From Aromatoleum toluvorans (GTDB lineage Bacteria > Pseudomonadota > Gammaproteobacteria > Burkholderiales > Rhodocyclaceae): a stretch of 64,000 nt of DNA. Of the stretch, positions 1 to 9,174 are shown in pieces. Each line of letters begins with the position of its first letter. The stretch's first letter is position 1. Below the pieces are notes generated by a model that searched no databases, was not told where the DNA came from, and saw nothing but the letters and a program-made list of their open reading frames with translations. The stretch covers positions 62,001 through 126,000 of the forward strand of contig NZ_WTVN01000003.1 in NCBI RefSeq assembly GCF_012910905.1, given 5' to 3'. A program made the translations under genes and the position numbers.

Positions 1-1
1 G

Positions 2-1051
2 GTCGCGGTGTGGGCGTGGAATGCCACGCTCGCCTGGGTGTGCGGCGACAGCGTGGTGTGGAAGCCGTCGGAACGCACCCCGCTCAGCGCCATCGCCTGT
101 GCGGCACTCTTCGAGCGCGCCTGCCGGGGGCTCGGCGAGGCGCCGAACGGGCTGCTCGGCCTCCTGACGGGCGGTCGCGCGCACGCCGAGCTGCTCGCCG
201 ACGACCGGCGCGTCGCGGTGTTTTCCGCGACGGGTTCGTGTGCGATGGGGCGTGCGCTGGCGCCGCGCGTTGCGGCACGTCTCGGTCGCTCGATCCTCGA
301 ACTCGGCGGCAACAATGCGGCGATCGTCTGCCCCAGCGCGGACCTCGCCCTCGCCGAGCGCGCGATCCTCTTCGCGGCTGCCGGCACCGCGGGCCAGCGC
401 TGCACGACGCTGCGGCGGCTGATCGTGCACGAATCGATCGCCGATGCGCTGATCGAGCGCCTGCGCGCCGCATGGCGGCGCATCCCGGTCGGCAATCCGC
501 TCGATGCGACCTCGCTTGTCGGCCCGCTGATCGCGCCGGCCGCGGGTGAAGCGATGGCCGCGGCACTGTCCGAGGCGGCCGCCGCCGGCGCAACGCTGTT
601 CGGTGGCGATCCGGTGACGGTGCACGGCTGTGAAGGCGGCTGCTACCGCCGTCCCGCGCTAGTGGAGATGCCGGCGCAGACCGACCTCGTCCGACGCGAG
701 ACTTTCGCCCCCATCCTGTACGTGCTGCGCTACTCGAGCTTCGACGAGGCGATCGCGCTTCACAACGACGTGCCGCAAGGCCTGGCGTCGTCGGTCTTCA
801 CGCAGGATCTCGGCGAGGCCGAGCGCTTCCTCTCCGCTGCGGGCAGCGACTGCGGCATCGCCAACGTGAATATCGGCCCGTCCGGCGCCGAGATCGGCGG
901 CGCGTTCGGCGGCGAGAAGGATACCGGCGGCGGCCGGGAATCCGGTTCGGACGCGTGGAAGGGCTACATGCGGCGCGCGACCTGCACGATCAACTATTCG
1001 GGCGCCCTGCCCCTCGCGCAAGGCATACGTTTCGGGCTCGACGAGTCCTGA
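2..1051 (+). CDS. Aldehyde dehydrogenase, ALDH7/antiquitin-like (5' truncated)
   Basis: The frame is open from base 2 and the true start lies left of the window. About 349 residues are visible: the end of the NAD-binding domain (VVWKPSE) and the complete catalytic and oligomerisation parts. The general-base Glu is in ELGGNN (about residue 100 of the visible part) and the nucleophile Cys in GQRCTT (about 134). The segment GTAGQRCTTLRR is typical of the ALDH7 subgroup. Its bacterial members oxidise alpha-aminoadipic semialdehyde to aminoadipate in lysine breakdown (known as AmaB or pcd). The family call is firm, the substrate is inferred. The next gene is convergent, so no operon partner is visible. 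Confidence 0.85.
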   Translation, partial: VAVWAWNATLAWVCGDSVVWKPSERTPLSAIACAALFERACRGLGEAPNGLLGLLTGGRAHAELLADDRRVAVFSATGSCAMGRALAPRVAARLGRSILELGGNNAAIVCPSADLALAERAILFAAAGTAGQRCTTLRRLIVHESIADALIERLRAAWRRIPVGNPLDATSLVGPLIAPAAGEAMAAALSEAAAAGATLFGGDPVTVHGCEGGCYRRPALVEMPAQTDLVRRETFAPILYVLRYSSFDEAIALHNDVPQGLASSVFTQDLGEAERFLSAAGSDCGIANVNIGPSGAEIGGAFGGEKDTGGGRESGSDAWKGYMRRATCTINYSGALPLAQGIRFGLDES

Positions 1052-1066
1052 GGTGGCCGTGACGTC

Positions 1067-2374
1067 CTACTGCGCGTGCGGGCCCGGAGCCGCCTCGCGT
1101 GTTACGAGCAGCTGGTCGATCCGGTAGTTGTCGATGTCGACCACCTCGAACTTGTAGCCGCCGTAGATCACGGAATCGGTGCGCTTGGGCACCTTGCGCA
1201 GCGCATACATCATGAATCCGGCGAGCGTCTCGTAGTTCTCGCTGCCTTCGAACTCGTCGATCTCCAGCGCATGCATGACGTCCTCGATCGGCGCGATGCC
1301 GTCGATCAGCCAGGAATCGCCGTCGCGCTCGACGATGAGCTCCTCCTGCAGCGTGCTGCCCAGCTCGCCCATCACGGTGTTCATGACGTCCTGCAGGCTC
1401 AGCAGGCCGACGATCAGCGCGTATTCATTGACGATCAGCGCGAAGTCCTCGCGTGCGGCGCGGAAGCGGTCGAGCGCCTCGAACAGCGTGAGCGTGTCGG
1501 GAATGACGAGTACGCTGCGTACCATCGGGTCCGCGCGCAGCGAGAGTTTCTGCCCCGACAGGATGCGCCCGAAGATGTCCTTCAGGTCCACGTAGCCGAC
1601 CACCGTGTCGATCGTGCTCTCGCACACGGGGAACTTGCCGTGCGGCTGTTCCGTGAGTTTCTTGCGGATGCTCTCGTCCGATTCGCTGAGCGTGAAGAAG
1701 ATGATGTTCTCGCGGTTCGTCATCGCCGACCCCACCGTCCGCGTATCGAGCTCGAACACGTTGGCGATCAGTTCGCGCTCCTGGTTCAGCAGGGTGCCGG
1801 TCGCGGCGCCGGCCTCGGCCATCGCGACGATGTCGTCCGACGTGATGTCCTCCGCACGCACGTTGGGCAGCTTGAAGAGCGCGAACAGGCGGTTCGCCAG
1901 TCCGTCGAAGAACCACACCGCCGGGGCGAAGATGATGAGGAACAGCCGGATCGGCTTGACCACCGCGACGGCGACGCGTTCGGGCGCGACCATCGCCAGG
2001 CGCCGGGGAATGAGGTCGGCAAACAGGATGAAGAGCGAGGTGACGACCGCGAAGGACAGCACGAAGCTGAGCGAGTCGAGCAGCGGCCCGTCATACACCA
2101 GGGCAATCAGCTCTGAGAGCGCGGGCGACAGCGCCGACTCGCCGACGATGCCGCCGAGGATCGCGATCGCATTCAGGCCGACCTGCACGACGGTGAAGAA
2201 GTGCCCCGGGTTCGCCTGCAAGGCCAGCACGCGGGCGGCCTCGGCGTCACCGCTGTCCGCCATCAGGCGCAGCTTGATCTTGCGTGCCGCCGCAAGCGAT
2301 ATCTCGGAGATCGAAAAGAACGCACTCAGCGCGATGAGCACGGCAATGATCAACAACTGATTCGACAAGCTCAC
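1067..2374 (-). CDS. CNNM/CBS domain membrane protein (HlyC/CorC family)
   Basis: Predicted 435-residue inner-membrane protein. An N-terminal CNNM (DUF21) domain with about four membrane segments covers residues 1-190. Paired CBS domains follow at about 210-335 and a CorC/HlyC-type C-terminal domain at about 350-425. E. coli relatives YtfL/PaeA and YfjD act in cation or polyamine export, and CorC in Mg/Co efflux. The old name 'hemolysin' has little support. The start is a GTG at 2374 with GGAG eight bases upstream, and no nearby ATG fits. Transported ion unknown. Confidence 0.85.
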   Translation of the reverse strand: MSLSNQLLIIAVLIALSAFFSISEISLAAARKIKLRLMADSGDAEAARVLALQANPGHFFTVVQVGLNAIAILGGIVGESALSPALSELIALVYDGPLLDSLSFVLSFAVVTSLFILFADLIPRRLAMVAPERVAVAVVKPIRLFLIIFAPAVWFFDGLANRLFALFKLPNVRAEDITSDDIVAMAEAGAATGTLLNQERELIANVFELDTRTVGSAMTNRENIIFFTLSESDESIRKKLTEQPHGKFPVCESTIDTVVGYVDLKDIFGRILSGQKLSLRADPMVRSVLVIPDTLTLFEALDRFRAAREDFALIVNEYALIVGLLSLQDVMNTVMGELGSTLQEELIVERDGDSWLIDGIAPIEDVMHALEIDEFEGSENYETLAGFMMYALRKVPKRTDSVIYGGYKFEVVDIDNYRIDQLLVTREAAPGPHAQ

Positions 2375-2523
2375 GATGAAACTCCGGATTCACCCGCAGC
2401 AGGTCGCGCGCGGCGATGCGCTCGGCGCCCCGTCGCGCCGGCCTTCGTTATCCGACGATACCCACACTCCTTGCTAATGCCAAGCGCTTCGGTCTCATAC
2501 GTGGCGAAATCCGGCCGGGAGCG

Positions 2524-3069
2524 CTAGCTGCGCGCCGACATCAGGCGCTCCGGCTCGACGGCCACCGTTGCGGAGCCGTCCGTGATCCACACCTGCCCGT
2601 CCTGCAGCGTGCATTGCAGCCGCATGCTGCGCGCCGTCAACGCGGCGAGCGCCGGCGGAATGTCGCTGGGCACGTTCAGCACGGTCAGGTTCGTCAGCCG
2701 CGTGAGCTTGTCGCGGATGCCGTTCCACCAGACGTCGGCGGCTCGCCCATAACTGAGCACGACCACCTCGCGCGCGCGCCCGCAGGCCTTGCGGATCCAT
2801 TTCTCGTCCGGCTGGCCGACGTCGATCCAGCGCTCGACGAGGCCGGTCAGGTCCTTCTGCCACAGATCCGGTTCGTCTTCCACGCACAGGCCCTTGCCGA
2901 ACGCCAGCGCCGGATCGGCATACAGCGCGAACGCGAGGATCCGCACCATCATCCGCTCGTCGGTTTCGGAAGGATGGCGCGCGAGCGTCAGATTGTGGTC
3001 GCCGTAATAATTGCGGTCCATGTCCGCGACCGCAATTTCCGCCTTGTAGATGGTTGCCTTGAGGGCCAT
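2524..3069 (-). CDS. yaeQ: YaeQ family protein
   Basis: 181-residue cytosolic protein starting MALKATIYKAEIAVADMDR, the characteristic YaeQ N-terminus, full length for the family. YaeQ has a PD-(D/E)XK nuclease-like fold. The E. coli protein was linked to suppression of RfaH (transcription elongation) loss, but no biochemical activity is established. The ATG at 3069 is chosen because the frame upstream of it lacks family similarity. It lies 43 bp downstream of the gene ending at 3113 and is probably co-transcribed with it. Confidence 0.9.
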   Translation of the reverse strand: MALKATIYKAEIAVADMDRNYYGDHNLTLARHPSETDERMMVRILAFALYADPALAFGKGLCVEDEPDLWQKDLTGLVERWIDVGQPDEKWIRKACGRAREVVVLSYGRAADVWWNGIRDKLTRLTNLTVLNVPSDIPPALAALTARSMRLQCTLQDGQVWITDGSATVAVEPERLMSARS

Positions 3070-3112
3070 GTCGTTGTTTGTCTCGTTGCTGCGGTGGGTG
3101 GTCTCGGGCGAA

Positions 3113-3892
3113 TCAGTGCGTCGAACTGCCGCCCGCACGGCGGGCCTGCTGCCATCCGAGCACGGCCTGCGTCGCATGGGCCATCACGCGGTCGCGGAAT
3201 TGCGCGGGGAGCTCCTTCGCCAGGGCCCCGAACAGTGCCTCGTTCATTTCGCGCGCCAGCCCGTCGGCGGCCAACCCCTCGGCCAGACACTGGATCTGGA
3301 TGTGCGCGAGCGCATCCGCCACGAGACGCCAACCGAGGACCGGCATCATTTCGGTCAGCGCGAACATCATCCCGCCGAGCCGCGTGAGGATCGCCGTCGC
3401 CTGTTCGCGCTCGTCGCTCGCGATCATCGCGTGCCACAGGGCGAGGTGGATGCCGCGTCGCAAGTCGATCTTGAAATCGATCGCATTGCCCTCCGAGGCG
3501 TCGAGGGCGGCGAACTGGCGCTGGAAGCGCGCATCCTGTTCCGGCCCGAGCGCGGTGCGCAACTCCCCCAGCAGTTCCGACAGCCCCGGGATCGCCACCA
3601 GGCCGAAGGCCTGGCTGTACGCGAGGCCCCACTGGTCGAGCCCGGAGACGAGCATCGCGAGGCGCAACGCGCGGGCGTCATCTCCGTCCGCCGCCCGGCT
3701 CCAGTTGCCGAGCGCCGTCGCCAGGGCCTCCACGCCGCGGGCGCGGCCGGCATCGTCTTCGTCGAGCGTCAGGCGAAACACCTGGGCGAAGCCGTCCTGC
3801 GCCATGCGCGCGGCGAGCTTCTGGACGTCGACGGCGGCCAGGGTGGCGAGCGAGTCGGTCGGGATCGATTCGGCGGGGGCGTCTTGCGTCAT
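3113..3892 (-). CDS. Conserved hypothetical protein (about 259 aa)
   Basis: I do not recognise a named family. The predicted protein is 259 residues, largely alpha-helical, soluble, without signal peptide or membrane segments. It is rich in Ala, Leu and acidic residues, with a regular pattern suggesting a helical-bundle or repeat fold. Start at ATG 3892 (MTQDAPAESI); the frame stays open upstream to 4036 but the extra residues look like non-coding translation. It precedes yaeQ on the same strand at 43 bp, so the pair may be an operon. Bases 3915-3945, just before the start, carry short imperfect repeats of GCAAAAGGGT. Confidence 0.7.
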   Translation of the reverse strand: MTQDAPAESIPTDSLATLAAVDVQKLAARMAQDGFAQVFRLTLDEDDAGRARGVEALATALGNWSRAADGDDARALRLAMLVSGLDQWGLAYSQAFGLVAIPGLSELLGELRTALGPEQDARFQRQFAALDASEGNAIDFKIDLRRGIHLALWHAMIASDEREQATAILTRLGGMMFALTEMMPVLGWRLVADALAHIQIQCLAEGLAADGLAREMNEALFGALAKELPAQFRDRVMAHATQAVLGWQQARRAGGSSTH

Positions 3893-4080
3893 GTCTGGTG
3901 TCCGGGCGAGAGGGCCGCAAAAAGGGTCGCAAAAGGGTGCGAAGGGGCCGTATTCTGAGCCGCCCGCGCCCGGACGGCAAATCCGGCCCCATCGATTCAC
4001 GGCGGACGTGACCGCCGCACTTGTGCAATGCGCCATTCCTGACAGAATGCGCCCATCCTGCCCTCGCGACGCCGACGACC

Positions 4081-5073
4081 ATGTCCGACCTCCCCTTTGA
4101 ATCGCTGACCCCCGACCTCATCCTCGATGCCATGGAGAGTGTCGGACTCGGGCCGGACGGCCGCATGCTGGCGCTGAACAGCTACGAGAACCGCGTCTAC
4201 CAGATCGGGATCGAGGACGCCCGGCCGGTGGTCGTCAAGTTCTACCGCGCCGCACGCTGGAGCGACGAAGCGATCGCCGAGGAGCATGCCTTCGTCAGCG
4301 AGCTCGCCTCGCGCGAGATTCCGGTGGTCGCGCCGCTGGTGCTCGCCGGCGCCACCCTGCACCAATTCGCGGACCAGCGTTTTGCCGTGTTCCCGCGCGT
4401 CGGCGGCCGCGCGCCCGAGCTATCCGATCCGGCCACGCTCGAATGGATGGGGCGTTTCCTCGGGCGCATCCACGCCGTCGGCGCGCTGCAGCCCTACCTC
4501 GCGCGCCCGACGCTCGATATCGCCACGTTCGGCGTCGAGCCGCGGCGATACCTGCTCGACAACGGTTTCATCCCCGCCGACCTGCTCGCCGCATGGACCA
4601 GCACCGTCGACCAGGCACTCGACGGTGTGCGGCGCTGTTTCGACCGCGCCGGCTCCGTCGCACACATCCGGCTGCATGGCGACTGCCATGCCGGCAACGT
4701 GCTGTGGAGCGAATCCGCGGACGCTCCGGGGCCGCAGTTCGTCGACTTCGACGACAGCCGCATGGGCCCCGCCGTGCAGGACCTGTGGATGCTGCTTTCG
4801 GGATCGCGCGAAGACATGAGCCGGCAGCTCGGCGACGTGCTGGCCGGGTACGAGGATTTCCACGAATTTTCGCCGCGGGAATTGCACCTCGTGGAAGCGC
4901 TGCGCACGTTGCGCCTGATCCACTATTCGGGGTGGATCGCGCGCCGCTGGACCGACCCGGCCTTCCCGCGTGCCTTCCCCTGGTTCAACACCCAACGCTA
5001 CTGGCAGGACCGCGTGCTGGAGTTGCGCGAGCAGATCGCCGCAATGGACGAACCCCCGCTCTGGTCCGTGTGA
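4081..5073 (+). CDS. srkA: Stress response kinase SrkA/YihE-type (RdoA family)
   Basis: 330-residue Ser/Thr protein kinase of the APH/choline-kinase fold, the length of E. coli SrkA (YihE). The catalytic loop is LHGDCHAGNVLW (Asp201) and the metal-binding loop is VDFDDSRMGP (from residue 221). VVKFYR (51-56) carries the ATP-contacting Lys. SrkA in enterics counteracts stress-induced death, linked to envelope (Cpx) and oxidative stress. ATG 4081 is taken as start; the upstream in-frame codons from 4021 run over non-coding sequence. Single gene, divergent from the hypothetical gene to its left. Confidence 0.9.
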   Translation: MSDLPFESLTPDLILDAMESVGLGPDGRMLALNSYENRVYQIGIEDARPVVVKFYRAARWSDEAIAEEHAFVSELASREIPVVAPLVLAGATLHQFADQRFAVFPRVGGRAPELSDPATLEWMGRFLGRIHAVGALQPYLARPTLDIATFGVEPRRYLLDNGFIPADLLAAWTSTVDQALDGVRRCFDRAGSVAHIRLHGDCHAGNVLWSESADAPGPQFVDFDDSRMGPAVQDLWMLLSGSREDMSRQLGDVLAGYEDFHEFSPRELHLVEALRTLRLIHYSGWIARRWTDPAFPRAFPWFNTQRYWQDRVLELREQIAAMDEPPLWSV

Positions 5074-5099
5074 GCGCCCGAGGACGGCCGGTCGGGCGC
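5074..5099 (+). terminator. Hairpin after srkA
   Basis: Inverted repeat GCGCCCGA (5074-5081) and TCGGGCGC (5092-5099) with a 10-base loop, starting right after the srkA stop. There is no T-run, so it is either a weak terminator or simply an RNA 3'-end structure. Confidence 0.4.
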
Positions 5100-5206
5100 G
5101 AACACAACGCGGTGGGGACAGGGACAGGATCGCGCTATACCATGTAAACTTCGCGCCGCTTCACCTGAAACCGGCCTTTCAACCCCTCGAGGCAGGAAGT
5201 GTCCCG

Positions 5207-5848
5207 ATGAACGACTTCGACGAACACCACCCGCCCTATCCGCGCTGCACCGGCGTCGGCATCCCGCGCAGCGGGCGTTTCGACGCGGCGGCTTTCGAAC
5301 GTGCGGTCGGCGACCTCCTGGCCGCCTGCGGCATCGCGCCCGACACCACCCACATGGGCCGCACCGCGACACGCGTGCGCGAACTGTGGCAGCGCAGGTT
5401 GCTCGGCGGGTACGAGCTCGATCCGGCCGAAGCGCTCGGCGAAGGCTTTCCGGACGAGCGCTCCGACATGGTCGTGATCCGCGGCATCGCCGTGCATGGC
5501 GTCTGCCCCCACCACCTCGTGCCTTTCCGCGGCGTCGCCCATGTCGCCTATCTGCCCGGCGGGCGCCTGCACGGATTCGGCCGTATTGCGCGCCTCGTCG
5601 ACGCGATCGGGCACCGCTTCACCTACCAGGAGTGGATGACCCGCGACATCGCCGACGCGCTGTTGCAGCACGGCCATGCGCGCGGCGCCGCCTGCATCAT
5701 CGAGGCCGAGCAGCTGTGCCTGCTGCTGGGCGAGGATCGGCGCGGCGACGAGCGCGTCGTCACGCAGGCCTTTGCCGGTGAATTCGAGACGCGCGAACAC
5801 CTGCGTGCGGAGTTCCTCCACGCCGTTGCCGGCCGCAATCCACGCTGA
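5207..5848 (+). CDS. folE: GTP cyclohydrolase I (divergent)
   Basis: 213-residue FolE-family enzyme converting GTP to dihydroneopterin triphosphate, the entry to folate and pterin synthesis. Zinc ligands are visible as Cys100 and His103 in GVCPHHLVPF and Cys171 in EAEQLC. Their spacings match E. coli Cys110/His113/Cys181 exactly. Other usually strict motifs are altered: GFGRIARLVD replaces the common GLSKLARIV, and YQEWMT replaces the QERLT segment. This is therefore an atypical or paralogous copy. Start at ATG 5207. An AT-rich stretch with TATACC (5136-5141) lies upstream as a possible -10. Confidence 0.85.
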   Translation: MNDFDEHHPPYPRCTGVGIPRSGRFDAAAFERAVGDLLAACGIAPDTTHMGRTATRVRELWQRRLLGGYELDPAEALGEGFPDERSDMVVIRGIAVHGVCPHHLVPFRGVAHVAYLPGGRLHGFGRIARLVDAIGHRFTYQEWMTRDIADALLQHGHARGAACIIEAEQLCLLLGEDRRGDERVVTQAFAGEFETREHLRAEFLHAVAGRNPR

Positions 5849-5872
5849 CCAGCACTGCTCCGTGCAGGGTGC

Positions 5873-6202
5873 TCAGTGCAGGGTGAAAACCGGCGCCGGC
5901 GGTTGGCCGACTTCGATCATCACGACCTCCTTGCCGCGCAGCATCACCGAGCCGCGCACGCGGTCGTTGCCCGAAACCGAATACTCGAATTCATAGACGC
6001 GCTGCGGGCACAGGCGGCCGTCTTCATCGCGAACGAGCCTGAAGGAACGGCTCGAAACGGTCTCGTCGAGGAACTGCACGCCTTCGCGGCGGCACGCTGC
6101 CCGCGCCGCCTGGACGCCGATTTCCCGGGTTCGCACGCCGTCCAGCCAGAACCAGCCGCACAGGCACAGCAGCATCAGGGCTAACAGTTCGGCGAAGCTC
6201 AT
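5873..6202 (-). CDS. DUF3301-type small membrane-anchored protein
   Basis: 109-residue protein with one N-terminal membrane segment (about residues 3-20, rich in Leu and Cys) followed by a soluble domain carrying VQFLDETVSSRSFRLVRDE and a C-terminal YEFEYSVSG strand region. This layout fits the DUF3301 family found widely in beta- and gammaproteobacteria; function unknown. The start is the ATG at 6202. It lies 41 bp downstream of the phosphate transporter on the same strand, so co-transcription is likely. Confidence 0.75.
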   Translation of the reverse strand: MSFAELLALMLLCLCGWFWLDGVRTREIGVQAARAACRREGVQFLDETVSSRSFRLVRDEDGRLCPQRVYEFEYSVSGNDRVRGSVMLRGKEVVMIEVGQPPAPVFTLH

Positions 6203-6243
6203 CGCAGGGGATTCCGTTGGATTGAATTCGAGCCGCGTCGTGA

Positions 6244-7824
6244 TCAGAGCGCCACGCGGCGCATCACGAAGAAGAACGCGGCACTGAAAAGCGCCGACAG
6301 CGGCACCGTGAGCAGCCAGGCGACCGCGATGCGCATCAGCTGCTTGCGCGTGACGAGTTCCTTGCGATAGACCTCGCGCAGTTCCTTGCGCTCCCGCTTG
6401 GAAAAATTCGCCGGATCCATGTTCTGCTTCGAACGTGCCTTCAGGTCTGCCAGCAAGGCCTTCTTTTCTGCAACGCTGGCGGGCTCGAATCGACGCAGGA
6501 AATCCTCGATTGCCGCCTGGTCCGCTTCCGGATGCTGTGCCTTCATATACACGATCATCCGCTCGTGCTGCCCCTTCAGGTATTCGCGCAGTAAACCGAC
6601 GCCGATGACGGCCCCGACCGCAATATGCGTCGAGCTCACCGGCAGGCCGAGCACGCTGGCGGTGATCACCGTCACGGCCGCAGACAGCGCAACGCTGAAC
6701 GCGCGCATCTGGTCGAGTTCGGTGATCTCCTCCCCGAGCGTGCGGATCACGCGCGGACCGAACAGCGCGAGCCCGACACACAGGCCCAGCGCGCCGATCG
6801 TGAGCGCCCAGAACGGAATCGGCGTCATCGGCGACACCGGTGCCCCCCCACGAGCCAGCGAATCGATGATCGACGCGAGCGGCCCCACCGCGTTGGCCAC
6901 GTCGTTCGAGCCGTGCGCAAAGCACAGCAAGGCCGCGGCAAAGCTCAGCGGGAGGTTGAACAGTCGATTCACGCCGGACTTGGTATTCGCGATGATGTAA
7001 GCCGGACGCGACAGGCCGCGTTGCACGAGGAAGAATACCGGTCCGGCGACCAGGATGCCGCTGCCTGCGGCGACGGGGAAGCCCGCGGCCCAAACGCTTC
7101 CGAAGCCCTTCATCAGCAGGAAGGTCCAGAAGGACCACGCCATGAATGCCACGAGCCCCGGCAAGGTCCGCCGCGCCGCGGCAACCATGTCGGCCTGATA
7201 GGTGATGCGGCGCTTGATCAGGTACAGGAACAGCGCGGCGAACGCTCCGGCGAGGACCGGCGACACCACCCAACTTGCGACGATCGTGCCGACGACCGGC
7301 CAGTTCACGATATCCGTTCCGACCGCCGCGACGCCCGAACCGAGCACGGCGCCGACGATCGAATGCGTGGTCGACACCGGCATGCCGAAAGCCGTCGCGA
7401 CGTTGATCCACAGGCCGCCGGCCAGCAGCGCCGCCATCATCACCCAGACCATGGTGTCGCTGTCGCCGATGTGCGCCGGACTGATGATGCCGCTGCGAAT
7501 CGTCACGATCACGTCGCCTCCGGCGATCAGCGCGCCGGCCGCCTCGAACACCACGGCGAGGCCCAGCGCCCCGACCAGCGTCAGGGCATGCGCACCCACC
7601 GCGGGTCCGACGTTGTTCGCGACGTCGTTGGCGCCGATGTTCATGGCCATGTAGCTTCCGAGAACCGCGGCGATCACCAGCAGGACGCCGCCATCGGGGC
7701 CGCCTTTCACCGCCGCGTACAGCATCACACCGACGACGAACAGCATGGTCGTGCCCAGGCGCAGCAACTCCCCGTGCCCCTGGCGCGTCGCCTTGTCGAT
7801 TTCGTCGATGTGCTTGATTTCCAA
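6244..7824 (-). CDS. pitA: PiT-family inorganic phosphate transporter
   Basis: 526-residue inner-membrane transporter of the PHO4/PiT family, driving metal-phosphate symport by the proton gradient. Both inverted signature repeats are present: GANDVANNVGPAVG near residue 64 and GSNDVANAVGP in the second half. The paired motifs PVSTTHSIVGAVLG and PVSSTHIAVGAVIG are also there. A hydrophilic insertion rich in Lys, Glu and Arg lies before the last membrane helix. The start is uncertain: TTG at 7824 gives a charged cytoplasmic N-terminus, and the first in-frame ATG is residue 27, inside the first membrane helix. Confidence 0.92.
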   Translation of the reverse strand: MEIKHIDEIDKATRQGHGELLRLGTTMLFVVGVMLYAAVKGGPDGGVLLVIAAVLGSYMAMNIGANDVANNVGPAVGAHALTLVGALGLAVVFEAAGALIAGGDVIVTIRSGIISPAHIGDSDTMVWVMMAALLAGGLWINVATAFGMPVSTTHSIVGAVLGSGVAAVGTDIVNWPVVGTIVASWVVSPVLAGAFAALFLYLIKRRITYQADMVAAARRTLPGLVAFMAWSFWTFLLMKGFGSVWAAGFPVAAGSGILVAGPVFFLVQRGLSRPAYIIANTKSGVNRLFNLPLSFAAALLCFAHGSNDVANAVGPLASIIDSLARGGAPVSPMTPIPFWALTIGALGLCVGLALFGPRVIRTLGEEITELDQMRAFSVALSAAVTVITASVLGLPVSSTHIAVGAVIGVGLLREYLKGQHERMIVYMKAQHPEADQAAIEDFLRRFEPASVAEKKALLADLKARSKQNMDPANFSKRERKELREVYRKELVTRKQLMRIAVAWLLTVPLSALFSAAFFFVMRRVAL

Positions 7825-7878
7825 CTGCAGGCCCGTTATGCGCTGGCGGAACTGTTCATTGTAAATGACGATGGCATT

Positions 7879-8235
7879 TCAGAGGCGGTTGTACTTGTCG
7901 GACTTGCCGCGCGCCTTCTCGACCGGATAACGCTGCGCGTTGATCTGCATCTTGCGTCGGGCCGCGTCCGCGAGGTCGATGTCGAGGACGTCGGCCAGGC
8001 GCACGAGGTACAGCAGCACGTCGGCCAGTTCCAGCGAAACCTCGGCGCGCGTCGCCTCCGGCAGTGCCGCCGACTCCTCGCCGCTCAGCCACTGGAAGTG
8101 CTCGATTACCTCCCCCGCCTCGCCGGCCAATGCCATTGCGAGATTCTTGGGTGTATGGAAGCGCTCCCAGTCGCGCTCGCGGGCAAACGCGCGCAGCGCG
8201 TCGCGCAGTGCTTCAAGGCTGTCCTGCCTGCTCAT
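7879..8235 (-). CDS. MazG-like nucleotide pyrophosphohydrolase (dCTPase type)
   Basis: 118-residue all-alpha NTP pyrophosphohydrolase of the MazG superfamily. Metal-binding residues sit in GEAGEVIEHFQW (about 40-49) and in ELADVLLYLVRLADVLDID (69-87), the paired ExxE/ExxD helices. Close relatives (dCTPPase1/RS21-C6 type) hydrolyse dCTP and modified dCTP to the monophosphate, cleaning the nucleotide pool. The ATG at 8235 overlaps the rlmJ stop by four bases (8232-8235), indicating translational coupling. Confidence 0.88.
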   Translation of the reverse strand: MSRQDSLEALRDALRAFARERDWERFHTPKNLAMALAGEAGEVIEHFQWLSGEESAALPEATRAEVSLELADVLLYLVRLADVLDIDLADAARRKMQINAQRYPVEKARGKSDKYNRL

Positions 8236-9077
8236 TCGATGTGATGCTCCAGGTCGAAGCCCGCGTCGTCGCCCTCGCCGAGCGCGCGCACCAGCCACGG
8301 CATCACCGACTCCAGCACCTGCGGCAACACCCACGGCGGATTGATGATATAGAGCCCGCTGCCGAACATGCCGAAACCGTCGCGCGCGGGTTTGCGCACC
8401 GCGAGGCGCACATCGAGCCAGCTTTCCGCACCGAGGTCGGCCAGGCGTTCCGGAAGCTGGCGTGCCTCGGGCCGCGCGAGCATCGGATACCAGACGGCGT
8501 AAGTCCCGCCGGGGAAGCGCCGGATGGCGTCGGCAACGGTATCGACGACGCGCCGGTAATCCTCCTTCACCTCGTAGGGCGGGTCGATCAGCACGACCGC
8601 ACGCCGCGTAGCCGGCGGCAGCAAGCCGCGCAGCCCGCTGAAGCCGTCGGCCTTGCGGATCAGCACACGCTCCGCGTCACGCGCGAAGGTCTGGCCGAGC
8701 AGCGCGACATCAGCCGGATGCAGTTCGAACAGCCGCATCCGGTCCTGCTCGCGCAACTGCGTCATCGCCAGCGCGGGCGAGCCCGGATAGAAGGTCAGTC
8801 GCCCGTGCGGATTGAACTGGGCGACCGCGTCGATGTAGGCGCCCAAGGCTTCCGGCAGGTCATCGCGGCCCCAGAGGCGTCCGATCCCGCCGGCGAATTC
8901 GGCATTCTTGCCCGCCTGTTCGCTGTCGAGCGCATAACAGCCCGCACCGGCATGCGTGTCGATGTACCACCACGGCTTGTCCTTGCGGTTGAAATAACGC
9001 AGCAGTTCGATCAGGACGAAGTGCTTGAGGACGTCGGCGTGGTTGCCGGCATGAAAGGCGTGACGGTAGCTGAGCAT
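8232..9077 (-). CDS. rlmJ: 23S rRNA (adenine2030-N6)-methyltransferase
   Basis: 281-residue SAM-dependent methyltransferase starting MLSYRHAFHAGNHADVLKH, the hallmark RlmJ N-terminus. It methylates N6 of A2030 in 23S rRNA. The SAM-binding segment is YIDTHAGAGCY and the catalytic motif is VVLIDPPYEVKEDY (DPPY). Length matches E. coli RlmJ. First gene of a two-gene minus-strand unit with the MazG-like hydrolase, and divergent from the carbonic anhydrase gene. Confidence 0.95.
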   Translation of the reverse strand: MLSYRHAFHAGNHADVLKHFVLIELLRYFNRKDKPWWYIDTHAGAGCYALDSEQAGKNAEFAGGIGRLWGRDDLPEALGAYIDAVAQFNPHGRLTFYPGSPALAMTQLREQDRMRLFELHPADVALLGQTFARDAERVLIRKADGFSGLRGLLPPATRRAVVLIDPPYEVKEDYRRVVDTVADAIRRFPGGTYAVWYPMLARPEARQLPERLADLGAESWLDVRLAVRKPARDGFGMFGSGLYIINPPWVLPQVLESVMPWLVRALGEGDDAGFDLEHHIE

Positions 9078-9174
9078 GAACGGTGCGGGTCGGGGTCAGG
9101 CGCCGAATGTTAACACCGCCTGCTATGATTGCGGGCTGCCGGCGCGCATCGCCGGCCCAAAGGAGAAAGGAAAG

